From: Brienomyrus brachyistius
Lineage: Eukaryota > Chordata > Actinopteri > Osteoglossiformes > Mormyridae
Assembly: GCF_023856365.1 (NCBI RefSeq)
Contig: NW_026042793.1
Coordinates: 1-64,000, forward strand
Direction of reading: 5' to 3'
Length of the DNA: 64,000 bases
This document shows positions 1 to 10,070 of the stretch, piece after piece. The notes below the pieces were generated by a model that saw only the letters and a program-made list of their open reading frames with translations, made no database searches and was not told where the DNA came from. The position numbers and the translations under genes were made by a program. Within the stretch, counting starts at the first letter, position 1. Every line of letters starts with the position of its first letter.

Positions 1-436
1 AATTCATTCCAGATACACAATATTACCATTTCTCTCAAACATTTCTCACAAATCAGTCTAAATGTGTGATAGTGAGCACTTCTGCTTTGCTGAGATAATC
101 CATCCCACCTCACAGGTGTGCCACATCAAGATGCTGATCTGACATCATGGGTAGTGCACAGGTGTACCTTATACTGCCCACAATAAAAGGCCACCCTGGA
201 ATGTGCAGTTTTTTGCTTTATTGGGGGTCTGGGGACTCAGAACCGGTCAGTATTGGTGTGACACCATTTGCCTCATGCAATGCAACACATCTTCTTCGCA
301 TAGAGTTTATCAGATTGTCAATTGTGGCCTGTGGAATGTTGGTCCACTCCTCTTCAATGGCTGTGCGAAGTTGTTGGATATTAGTGGGAACTGGTACACG
401 CTGTCGTATACGCGGTCAAGCACATCCCAAACAAGA
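1..436 (-). mobile_element. Tc1-like transposon fragment (TIR plus transposase C-terminus)
   Basis: This stretch matches 10144-10579 of the fuller Tc1-like element almost base for base, so it is one terminal inverted repeat followed by the end of the transposase gene, read on the minus strand. The window edge cuts off the outer TIR end. Compared with the other copy, single bases are missing near 255-268, which breaks the transposase frame. Homology stops at about 436, inside the transposase gene, where unrelated sequence begins. It is a dead fragment of a recently active family. Confidence 0.85.
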
Positions 437-1033
437 GCAGCTGACCTGAGAAATAAGAAATAAGCTAAGCTGGAAACCTGGACCCTCCGACCAAGAATGC
501 GTGAAGTACCCTCAGAAGGTCTACTAGAAGATGTACGTAGAAGACTACTACAGATCAGCTGATCTACACCACAGCAACAGTGATCCTTGAGCTGGAGCCG
601 GACCGTCTTTGAAGACTCCGTAAATCTCCGTATAATAATATATATCTACGGGAACGAGAAAGGAGAAAGCAGAGAACAAGAACAAGATTTGTAAATGTAA
701 GATTTGAAGGACCCCCGGCATGAAAAATAGAATAGTTCTCGTCATTAGTGAACATGTGTCTCGTCATTGTGTATCATGGACAGTAAGAGGGGGATCAATA
801 GAGTGTTGTTATTATAACGTCTAAAAAGTCTGTCGATAATCAATAAGAAAATAAATGAAGTCGTTTTCGCGAACACGCGAACAGGGGCCGACCGACTGTA
901 GGGGGCGTGGCCAGAGACAGCCATAGCTGTCAAGTCTCCCGTTTTGGCCGGGAAACTACCGTATTTTACTTCTCTTTCCCGCCGTCCTCCCGTATTAGTA
1001 TTTTCCCGTAAATCTCCCTTATATTATATAGTT
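437..1033. other. Unassigned; contains one copy of an LTR-like repeat
   Basis: No gene is visible. About 764-890 is repeated at 1749-1898: it begins GTGTATCATGGACAGTAAG and ends near GTTTTCGCGAACACG. The stretch at 600-660 and 985-1030 has short CCGTAAATCTCC-type repeats. Open frames here are short and have no recognisable domain. Confidence 0.4.
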
Positions 1034-1103
1034 GCTGGATAGTGTAGTGGTAAGATCGCCGCCTTTCACACGGGAGACCGGGGTTCGAATCCCGGTTGTG
1101 GCC
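1034..1103 (+). tRNA. tRNA-Glu(TTC)-like pseudogene
   Basis: An A box (TAGTGTAGTGG) and a perfect B box (GGTTCGAATCC) are spaced as in a tRNA. The loop CTTTCAC puts anticodon TTC at 1065-1067, which would read Glu codons. The 3' half (TTGTGGC) would need a 5' strand near GCCACAA, but the 5' strand is GCTGGAT, so the acceptor stem is badly mismatched; one T-stem pair is also lost. It could still recruit RNA polymerase III. It is best read as a decayed tRNA-Glu copy or the head of a tRNA-derived element. Confidence 0.6.
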
Positions 1104-1494
1104 AAAAATATATTTTATATATTTTATATATTTATATTATTTTATATTTCCTGTCTTAAAATGTAAGGGATACTGGAGCCTGGTTGCGGATGGCTCACGG
1201 CGGGTGCCGGAAAATTTCCTTTATTTTCAAATCCAAACCTTGACAGGTATGCTGCTGTTCCAAATCATGGGTGCATGTTACAAGTGCGGAACATATTTTA
1301 ACTTAGTACTAACTTAGCATCATATTTGATCTGATTCGACTGAATATCCCAGGTTTCCATCTCTCATGCATCTGGTGTGACGTGTTTTCAGACTCTCAGG
1401 CTGGCGCAAAGAAATCTTACGGGAATTGAACGTCTCACTCCCGGCCAGCTGACCAAAGTTCGGTAACCTTGGTATTGTGTGTAGGAGATTCGCT

Positions 1495-1540
1495 ATAACT
1501 ATAATTTCGTTCTCCATTTACATGCCCGTAGTGTCTTTAA
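1495..1540. repeat. 46-bp direct repeat, also at 1903-1948
   Basis: The block beginning TAACTATAATTTCGTTCTCC is identical at 1495-1540 and 1903-1948. In the second copy it is joined on its left to the LTR-like repeat and on its right to the dispersed repeat at 1951, so that junction is a mosaic of segments found separately elsewhere. Confidence 0.7.
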
Positions 1541-1748
1541 GTGTTATGTAGTTTTGCCTGAAACGCAAAAATAAAACAAAGCAATTAAAGCCGATCAGTG
1601 GCTCAAATTGTGCTGTAGCGATTGAAGAACTTTTGTCGGAAGTTGGATTCGAACTTGGGATGCCTTACTTGGGAGAACAGAATACCAGAATAGAGTAGGT
1701 TAAGTCCAGCCTTGGCTTCCAAGCTGACGTTTTTCTACATATGTGCTT

Positions 1749-1898
1749 GTGTATCATGGACAGTAAGAGGGGGCAGGCAAGGAGAGAATTTCTCTCTTGG
1801 GGATCAATAGAGTGTTGTTATTATAACGTCTAAAAAGTATGATGGTCTGTCGATAAATCAATAAGAAAATAAATGAAGTCGTTTTCGCGAACACGCCG
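1749..1898. repeat. LTR-like direct repeat, second copy (first at about 764-890)
   Basis: This is a direct repeat of about 764-890, roughly 0.98 kb apart. This copy has an extra block of about 25 bases (GCAGGCAAGGAGAGAATTTC and neighbours) and an extra ATGATG near 1840. The spacing and orientation fit a small LTR pair, but no TG...CA ends, primer site or pol sequence is visible between them. It could equally be a local duplication. The tRNA-like pseudogene lies between the two copies. Confidence 0.4.
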
Positions 1899-1950
1899 AA
1901 TTATAACTATAATTTCGTTCTCCATTTACATGCCCGTAGTGTCTTTAACC

Positions 1951-2441
1951 GGCTGCACAAACTGGATCCGCCTCCATTACGACACAACTTTGCCCTTATT
2001 GGCTTAAGATTTAGTCACATACATGACGTATATCTGCTATTTCTCCCGAGAAGCAGTAAAGCAGTGGTAACTGCTTTGTAGTTAATTTTACCTGGTAAAA
2101 TTAAGTTTAAATAAATGATATAAATACTGTAATAGTACTCGTGAGCTTTGTTTATTTGTTATTAGTTATTGTAATGTTGCGCTGCTTTATTTGTTTAATC
2201 GTCTAGTCTGTGGAGACATTCAAGTTAATCAAATAAGAATTGCACTGTACACTGTACATGACCATAAAAACTTTGTATCCTTGAAATAAATGTTTTTGAT
2301 CTTTTCCTTGGCAGTTATCTTTTTACACAGGGCCTCTATGTACACGATAGTTTTTTTTTTCACGACTAACAGTATGGATCAGGAGTTGGTTATTGTAAAA
2401 GAAGTAATGTGCATGCAGGTGATATTTGTATAGATTTATCC
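1951..2441 (+). repeat. Dispersed repeat, ~490 bp, second copy at 28361-28846
   Basis: The two copies run in parallel from the GCTGCACA...CTGGATCCGCC region to TTGTATAGATTTAT, with small indels and substitutions. They include an AATAAA hexamer near 2285, so the repeat may be a transcribed 3' end. In the second copy a BED-type zinc finger of hAT type lies upstream on the same strand, so the repeat may be the downstream part of an hAT transposon. Neither copy has an open reading frame. Confidence 0.7.
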
Positions 2442-2520
2442 ACACCCTTGTAGCAGTGCTGCCATTGCAGTCAGATCTCGCAAACTAGGAGTATTAGTTG
2501 TCTTTATTTCTCTTTATTTC

Positions 2521-3165
2521 TGACGCCAACCCTCTCCATTAATCGGGCTTGGGACTGGCACCTACCTGAGCTGGCTTGCTCCCTTAAGTGGCTGGGTTAG
2601 GCTAAACTATATATATATATTTACCAAGACTACAATAAAACATCTCGAAATGTGTAGTCTAGCAAAACGCAGTTTAAAGAAGGTAGCCTACCTGGCGAAA
2701 TTGCAAACAAATTAAGGGCGTTAGGCAGCCTTTAGATCTACCCATCATGCACTGCAGTTTTTTGCTAATTCCTCAAATGGAAAACTGTCCATCCATCCAT
2801 CCATTTTCCAAACCGCTTATCCTACTGGATCGCGGGGGGTCTGGAGCCTATCCCGAAGCAATGGGCACGAGACAGGGAACAACTCAGGATGGCGGGCCAG
2901 CCCATCGCAGGGCACACTCACACACTATTCACTCACGCATACACTCCTATGGGCAATTTAGCAACTCCAATTAGCCTCAGCATGTTTTTGGACTGTGGGG
3001 GAAACCAGAGTACCCGGAGGAAACCCCACGATGACATGGGTAGAACATGCAAACTCCACACACATGTGACCCAGGTGGAGACTCGAACCCGGGCCCTAGA
3101 GGTGTGAGGCAACAGTGCTAACCACTGCACCACCATGCTGCCCCCTAAATGGAAAACCATTAAAT
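2521..3165. repeat. Dispersed repeat; inverted partner at about 14525-14956
   Basis: The segment starting TGACGCCAACCCTCTCCATT reappears in reverse complement at 14525-14956. Shared blocks include the GGTAGCCTACCT region and the CAGTGCATGATGGG region. This copy is split at 2786-3146 by a SINE that the other copy lacks. The other copy has extra sequence near 14600-14750. Confidence 0.75.
2788..3146 (-). mobile_element. tRNA-derived SINE with (ATGG)n tail, full length
   Basis: Read on the minus strand it starts GGGGCAGCATGGTGGTGCAG, has A-box and B-box-like segments (GTGGTTAGCACT, GGGTTCGAGTC), a body ending in GATAAGCGGTTTGGAAAATGG, and an (ATGG)n tail. An 11-bp target-site duplication, AAATGGAAAAC, flanks it at 2775-2785 and 3147-3157. 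The empty site is present in the inverted paralogue near 14530-14545. The same family occurs at 23.9, 35.8, 42.4, 54.0, 55.3, 55.6 and 58.5 kb. Confidence 0.9.
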
Positions 3166-4014
3166 ACAAAAGGAAAACAAAAGTCTGTAAGACTGTATAC
3201 TTATGTGTATGTTAGTAAAGGCTGTAGCTGACACAACGGACCCCACTAATTAGAAAGGGGTAATTGTACACATGTGGCATCCAGTATGTTCTTCTATAAC
3301 AGTTTTAAAAAAAAAAAAAACTCACATTACACAAATTGGCACTATCAAAACGAGGATTATGGGGAAACATGGGGACTGTGATGGAGATTACATACACGTA
3401 GGCATGGTATTTAGTTTTTTTTTAATCTGGTCACCTTCCAGAGTAATTGTAAACTAAAACCATCTTCACCCTATTTGATTCTTTATAAATGGACAATCAG
3501 TCGTGCAGTAAATGGGGGTATAGAGAGACACAGAGCTTGTCTAACAAGAAACCCTGGGAAGCTAACATTAATAGGGTGGGTATGGATTAGCAAAACCATT
3601 GATACAGATTACAGATTTATATCTCACCTGAACCCTGGCGGGCTCCGTGCCAATAGGGGTTGGGATTAGGGTTAGTTAACTTAAGTAGTAATATTGATGT
3701 GTATATTCTCCTATTCTCCAGTCAGTGAATCGTGAAACGTAATGTTAATATGTTTCTATACCTATATGTTCTGCTTAAAAACCCATAAAGGCAAGCACAG
3801 TGTTTAGACATTCTGTTACTTAGACTAGTAAACACTAAGATCCTTCAGCTTTCAATTAACCTGACACAACAGTCTAAACAACAAATGTGTGCCATGTCAT
3901 TTGTCATCTTTACATCTTGTATCCTTTATATGGTAATTGGATTTTCAAGGTGGAATTGCAGGTCGATCATTTTAAGGATCTAGATGTAAACCTCCCTGGT
4001 GTTGCTTTAATATT
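3158..4014. other. No gene seen
   Basis: AT-rich sequence without a recognisable coding domain. Its last 70 bases (3946-4014) form one copy of a direct repeat whose partner lies at 5270-5340, on the other side of the Gypsy-like pol remnant. Confidence 0.5.
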
Positions 4015-4709
4015 TTTTTTGCACAATTTGCTTCACACACTTCCTCCAGCAGAGAAGCTTACAATACTACACCCCACCAAATGACTGGATGATGCCTTTT
4101 TATTTAAGGTCTGGCTGTGAGCCTCGATTACCGATACACTATCTTCAGGCTCCTGCCGGGATCAGTCAGTATGGTGGACCTTTGGAGGAATGGGTACAAA
4201 ACCATCAGGAAAGTTTGCAGGTGCTTCAAGAGTATGTGAAGGCTTAGTTGGAGGAACAAGCCACACCACGAAATCGGAAACACAATGAGTTGGTTAATGA
4301 TTAGGGGTTTGATGAAGGTCAGCTGGTGTGTTTGCGGAACCATGTTCGAGGTAAAATACAGGATCATTGGGATGCCTGTTTGTATATGGTAGTTCGGTGT
4401 CCCCAAGATCAGGGTGCAGTTTACTCTGCAACTCCAATGGAGGGGGACGGGGTTGTCCGTCAAGTTCACCGAACAGAGTTGCGTCCAGTACCACAGGGGG
4501 TTGTTATGTCAGGGGAAGATGTTCTGGTAATGTCTCCTGAGTCTGGGTTGCCCACAGGGGCAACAGAATGGAATCGGATGAGGACTCTGTGGTTTTACGG
4601 GGACAGGGCTGGTGGGAGGGGTCGCAATAGAGCATCCACAAGTAGGCCTCGTATAATGGAGGAGGTTATGTCCCCCCCGAGGTGTAGAGACCAGTTAAAC
4701 GTTCGGTGA
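4015..4709 (+). pseudogene. Gypsy-type retrotransposon pol remnant (integrase C-terminal part)
   Basis: Reading across frames gives, in order, a motif LHNLLHTLPPAEK near 4025-4065, a segment ending EPRLPI near 4115-4130, a charged helix-like stretch (WVQNHQESLQVLQEYVKA) near 4180-4245, and CLRNHVRGKIQDHWDA then VRQVHRTELRPVP (4330-4490). This order is typical of the end of a fish Gypsy-type polyprotein. Two in-frame stops (near 4244 and 4299) and a frame change near 4090 make it non-functional. A serine, glycine and arginine-rich tail follows to 4709. The parts of pol that contain the integrase catalytic residues are absent. Confidence 0.75.
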
Positions 4710-5269
4710 GGTCCACCACTGGTCATCATACCAACCCTTATAAGTTACCACGGTCAGTGAATGATCGTTCGGTTGGGGAGGAAGACCAGTGGTTTGGGGA
4801 TAGAATTCTTAGCTGTGACGTTGGGTCATCAATTTCATTTTGGGGGATGGATTGTAGCCAGGCAATTATAGGCAGGTATAGGAACTGCAGTTCGGACTGG
4901 AGGCATAGCCGGGGCGAGATGGCTGTGCATGTTCCGATGGTAGGGCATATTGGCAAAGGAGCAGGCACGGGAAGACAGGCAGGGTCCTGATAGATTTGGG
5001 GGAGCATCGGCGGGCATATTGAATTTGCAGTGTAGCAGCCTTTCTGTTTGCTTGTTTCAGGGTGAACAATCTTATCCGCAAAGGGCCGGTGTGTATGCAG
5101 GTTTTCGCTGCAACTCCCTAATTAGATTTCTAATTAGAGGACTGATTAGCTGAAGAGTCCTCATACCTGGTTTTGAAGAGCTGACCTAAAGGTTACCCCA
5201 AAAACCTGTTTTTTTTTTGTTTGAATGGGGCAGTGAGTCATGGGGTAAACTACTGTTCTTTAGGGGTTA

Positions 5270-5340
5270 TCAAGGTGGAATTACGGGTCGATAATTTTAA
5301 GGATCAGGTTGTAAACCTCCCTGGTGTTGCTTTAATATGT
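5270..5340 (+). repeat. 70-bp direct repeat flanking the Gypsy pol remnant
   Basis: It matches 3946-4015 with few substitutions; both include TAAACCTCCCTGGTGTTGCT. Upstream of the remnant the block runs directly into integrase sequence, so it was probably part of the element and was duplicated during rearrangement. It does not look like an LTR end. Confidence 0.65.
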
Positions 5341-5790
5341 TTTATCTGAGGTTGTAATCGTGTATTATCAAGCCAGCCGGCTTGTGGCCTCGGGAGCGGG
5401 GTTTAGTGGGAGCAGCTGGCTAGTTTTATTTTCTTTTTTGTTTGTGTCTTTTTCTTTGTTGTATGTATATTTTGGGTTCATTATTAGGCAGGCTGGGCCT
5501 TTTGGCACCTGTAGTCTGGTGCTGGATTGCCCATAGGGGTCTTTTTATTGCTGTGATTTGCTGTGTCATTCACTAGTGTGATTTGTGCTGGATGTGTTTT
5601 TAAGGTTGTGCTGTGGCGTGCACCTGAGCAAACTTTGGGCAACCTGTTCTCTTGTTGGCTTTATTGACAAAGGGTGGATTAGTCTAATTACGGCCTGCTA
5701 CAAATAGCTGCATATAACGTATAAAAAAAATCACCTTATGGGTGCTCCGTAGGGTAGCAAGATCTTGAGTTTTTTTTACAGTACTCGGGT
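5341..5790. other. Probable LTR or 3' untranslated part of the Gypsy remnant
   Basis: T- and G-rich sequence follows the pol remnant and runs to ATTACGGCCTGCTACAAATA. No coding frame is present. The position after pol suggests a 3' untranslated region or decayed LTR, but I could not fix its ends. Confidence 0.25.
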
Positions 5791-5808
5791 ACGTTTTAAA
5801 ATTTTCGA

Positions 5809-5907
5809 CCAATCAGCAAACATTATTCTGACAGCATAGCTGGGAAACCAATGAAAAGTGAGTGCAACGTTCTAGAACTTGACTTCGGGTTGACGCTCCC
5901 TATAAAG
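5809..5907 (+). promoter_or_regulatory. Promoter-like cluster: two CCAAT boxes, HSE core, TATA box
   Basis: CCAAT occurs at 5809-5813 (in GACCAATCAG) and 5848-5852. TTCTAGAA at 5870-5877 fits the heat-shock-element core TTCnnGAA. TATAAAG at 5901-5907 would place transcription start near 5930. The order and spacing are those of a compact RNA polymerase II promoter, and a good splice donor follows at 6289. It may be the promoter of a host transcript or of an old mobile element; the sequence does not decide. Confidence 0.5.
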
Positions 5908-5929
5908 AGCTGGGTACTGCTTCAAGGCG

Positions 5930-6288
5930 TTCAGTTGGCGCTACCCCTCCTGATAGAGTAGCACTGTACGGCTCTTGTTCCGTAAAACAACATCAAAAGG
6001 ATGAAAAAAAAAACAATATTTAAAGAAGACGAAAAAAATCAATTTTTAAAGAAGACGAAAAAAACATCGTCTAAAAAAATAAGCCAAAAAAATAATATCC
6101 GAAGAAGGAAAAACATGCAAAGTAAAAAAAAACAAACAAAAATAAAAAACAATATCCAAAGAAGAAGGAAAAAACATCCAAAGGGAGAAAAGAAGAACTG
6201 AAGGGCCAACGAGGTAGGAGGAAATACAAATTTCGTTTCAGCACCGTTGGAGTGCCAAGCCGTGAAAAGCATTTGGCCAGAAGACAAG
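5930..6288 (+). other. Putative first exon with Lys-rich ORF (6001-6201)
   Basis: The stretch lies between the TATA box and a consensus donor AAG|GTAAGT (donor at 6289). It contains a 66-codon frame from 6001 that is almost wholly Lys, Asn, Gln and Arg, encoded by A-rich repeats of the AAGAAGACGAAAAA type. The frame has no domain and may be an accident of low complexity. I found no matching downstream exon. Confidence 0.3.
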
Positions 6289-7495
6289 GTAAGTGTTGTA
6301 TCTGTTATTTTAAAACAGCGCTTTTCAAAATGCTGCTTTATAATCGTTTGAGATCGTTAGCCAGTGTGACAGCTGAAGGCTTTTTGAGTTTACCAACATA
6401 AAGTTTTATTTCTGTATTAGGACATTGTCAGGAACAATGATGTGTTCATCGCTATGATGTGGTCAAAAAGCGATGCATTGAATCTTAGAAACATTTGTGA
6501 TTTTTCAAACGATGCTTTTCCTTTTATTTAATCAGTTAAAATTTCCATCGGTTTTATATAGTGCCCCTTGAAATATGTCTTTAGCTCATTTTCCGGGCAT
6601 TTTACTAGAATGCATCCTGAGAAATACACAAGCTCTGCTGCATTTCCGTGCCTCGATGTTTAGTGCCGAGTATAATTGTTGCAGTTGCCTTTTATATATT
6701 CCATGAGACCTGTTGGTACCAAGAGAAGTGTGAGACTGTCAGGGTGAATTTATCATACAATCGCACGCATAAATACCTGAGGGTTGCCAGTCCTTTTGCG
6801 TTGTTACAGGAGGACTAGAGCTGACGAGTGTGTTTCTACACACTATCAAGGGCATTGTAGTACAGTTTTCTCAGGTGGGAGAAGCTGCCGATCTCCTATT
6901 TGACAATACAGCCCTTGATATATTAGAATATTACAGAACTAGAAGCCTTTTGCAAGGAAGAATGTGAGAAAATCCCAAGTACAAGAACTGAAAGCCTTTC
7001 AGCTGGCTATAAGAAGCGCTTGTAAGCTGTGATATCTGGCAGAGGAGGTGTTACTAAGTACTGATTACGTAGGGTGCCCAAACTTTTGCAGAGTGCCATA
7101 ATAATGTTTTTATTTTGTAATTTTGTTCAATTTATGGCATAAAAAGTAACTATTCATCAATGTTTGCTGAAAATATTGTGTATTTTTCCCCCAGTTCCTA
7201 AAGAGACTGTATTAACTGATATTGTTGCTTTTGTAATTGAAAAGATGTTATTTGTCAAGGGGTGCCAAACCTTTGCATAAGACTGTACACAGTGTGTGTA
7301 TGTGTTTATGTGAGTGTGTGTCTGTGTGTGTGTGTGTATATATATATATGTGTGTGTGTGTATATATTTCTGTATATGCATGTGTATATATATATTTATA
7401 TATAGTTCACACACATTCAAACTTATTTGAATACACATTCAAAATTATTTTTATTATTATTATTTTCGTTTTTTTTTTTTTTTTGTGTTTAAAAT
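6289..7495. other. No gene; includes Tc1/mariner-type end and microsatellites
   Basis: About 7065-7288 ends with GGGGTGCCAAACCTTTGCAT...GACTGTAC, which resembles the outer end of a Tc1/mariner-type element. From 7290 to 7420 there are (GT)n and (TA)n runs leading into the tandem array. I see no coding sequence. Confidence 0.35.
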
Positions 7496-8222
7496 TTTTT
7501 ATTTTTGCAATGGAAATAAAAATAAAGCAGTCCTCCGTAGAGGAGGGGTGGTGGAGGGAATATATATATATATATACATATATATAAAATAATTGTCACA
7601 CAACTGGGGTGACATGCCTATCCTGCTCACCCAATTTTAGTGCACTTTAGTTATGCATAATGACCTTCTAGTCTCGATACACCCATATATATATATGTAT
7701 ATATATATATAGTTTTTTTTGTTTTTTTTTTTTTGCAATAGACAATAAAAATAACGCAGTTCTCCATAAAGGAGGGATGGTGGATGGAATATATATATAC
7801 ATATATATAAAATAATTGTCACACAACCTGGGTGACATGCCTTGCCTGCTCACCCAGTTTTAGTGCACCTTAGTTATTCATAATGACCATCTAGTCTCGA
7901 TACACCCATAAATATATATGTATATATATATAGTTTTTTTTGTTTTTTTTTTGCAATAGACAATAAAAATAACGCAGTTCTCCATAAAGGAGGGATGGTG
8001 GATGGAATATATATATACATATATATAAAATAATTGTCACACAACTTGGGTGACATGCCTTGCCTGCTCACCCAATTTTAGTGCAACTTAGTTATCCATA
8101 ATGACCAACTAGTCTCGATACACCCATATATATATATATATATATGTACATATATATAGTTTTTTTATTAGCAATAGAAAAGAAAAATAACGCAGTTCTC
8201 CGTAAAGGAGGGATGGTGGATG

Positions 8223-8288
<66 letters not shown>

Positions 8289-8391
8289 TTATATAAAATA
8301 ATTGTCACACAACCTGGGTGACATGCCTTGCCTGCTCACCCAATTTTAGTGCACTTTAGTTATCCATACTGACCATCTAGTCTCGACACAC

Positions 8392-8456
<65 letters not shown>

Positions 8457-8878
8457 GATATTTTTTCTTTTTCTTGTGTTTTTTTTTCGCAATGGATATT
8501 AAAAATAAAGCAGTCCTCCGTAAAGGAGGGATGGTGGATGGAATATATATATAAAATAATTGTCACACAACCGGGGTGACATGCCTTGCCTGCTCACCCA
8601 ATTTTAGTGCACCTTAGTTATTCATAATGACCATCTAGTCTCGATACACCCATAAATATATATGTATATATATATAGTTTTTTTATTAGCAATAGAAAAG
8701 AAAAATAACGCAGTTCTCCGTAAAGGAGGGATGGTGGATGGAATATATATATATATATATATACATTTATATAAAATAATTGTCACACAACCTGGGTGAC
8801 ATGCCTTGCCTGCTCACCCAATTTTAGTGCACTTTAGTTATCCATAATGACCATCTAGTCTCGATACACCCATGAATA

Positions 8879-8915
<37 letters not shown>

Positions 8916-9102
8916 TTTCTGTTTTTTTTTTGCAATAGACAATAAAAATAACGCAGTTCTCCATAAAGGAGGGATGGTGGATGGAATATGTATATGCATA
9001 TATATAAAATAATTGTCACACAACCTGGGTGACATGCCTTGCCTGCTCACCCAATTTTAGTGCACCTCAGTTATCCATACTGACCATCTAGTCTCGACAC
9101 AC

Positions 9103-9167
<65 letters not shown>

Positions 9168-9829
9168 GATATTTTTTCTTTTTCTTGTGTTTTTTTTTCG
9201 CAATGGATATTAAAAATAAAGCAGTCCTCCGTAAAGGAGGGGTGGTGGAGGGAATATATATATACATTTATATAAAATAATTGTCACACAACTGGGGTGA
9301 CATGCCTTGCCTGCTCACCCAATTTTAGTGCACCTTAGTTATCCATAATGACCAACTAGTCTCGATACACCCATAAATATATATGTGTATATATATATAT
9401 ATATATATAGTTTTTTTGTGTTTTTTTTTGCAATAGACAATAAAAATAACGCAGTTCTCCATAAAGGAGGGATAGTGGATGGAATATATATATACATATA
9501 TATAAAATTATTGTCACACAACCTGGGTGACATGCCTTGCCTGCTCACCCAATTTTAGTGCACCTTAGTTATCCATACTGACCATCTAGTCTCGATACAC
9601 CCATATATATATATATATATATATGTACATATATATAGTTTTTTTATTAGCAATAGAAAAGAAAAATAACGCAGTTCTCCGTAAAGGAGGGATGGTGGAT
9701 GGAATATATACATACATATATATAAAATAATTGTCACACAACCTGGGTGACATGCTTTGCCTGCTCACCCAATTTTAGTGCAACTTAGTTATCCATAATG
9801 ACCAACTAGTCTCGATACACCCATAAATA

Positions 9830-9861
<32 letters not shown>

Positions 9862-10070
9862 GTTTTTTTATTTTTTTCGTAATGGACAATAAAAATAACG
9901 CAGTTCTCCGTAAAGGAGGGATGGTGGATGGAATATATATATACATATATACATTTATATAAAATAATTGTCACACAACCTGGGTGACATGCCTTGCCTG
10001 CTCACCCAGTTTTAGTGCACCTTAGTTATCCATACTGACCATCTAGTCTCGATACACCCATAAATATATA
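7496..10070. repeat. Tandem array, about 11 units of 217-270 bp
   Basis: Each unit has a conserved block of about 150 bp: AATAAAAATAACGCAGTTCT, a CTCC-GTAAA-GGAG hairpin, (AT)n, TGTCACACAACCTGGGTGAC, GCTCACCCAATTTTAGTGCA and CTAGTCTCGATACACCCATA, followed by (TA)n and a T run. The CTCGATAC landmark (CTCGACAC in two units) recurs near 7671, 7894, 8112, 8382, 8640, 8862, 9092, 9361, 9592, 9812 and 10049. Length differences come mainly from the (TA)n tracts. GGGTGA and TCACCC form a 6-bp dyad with a 14-base loop in every unit. Minus-strand open frames here are by-products of the repeat. Confidence 0.9.

Noticed and set aside
7157..9974. Many 60-116-residue open frames
   Set aside because: They recur with the array unit and consist of Tyr/Ile repeats from (TA)n tracts.
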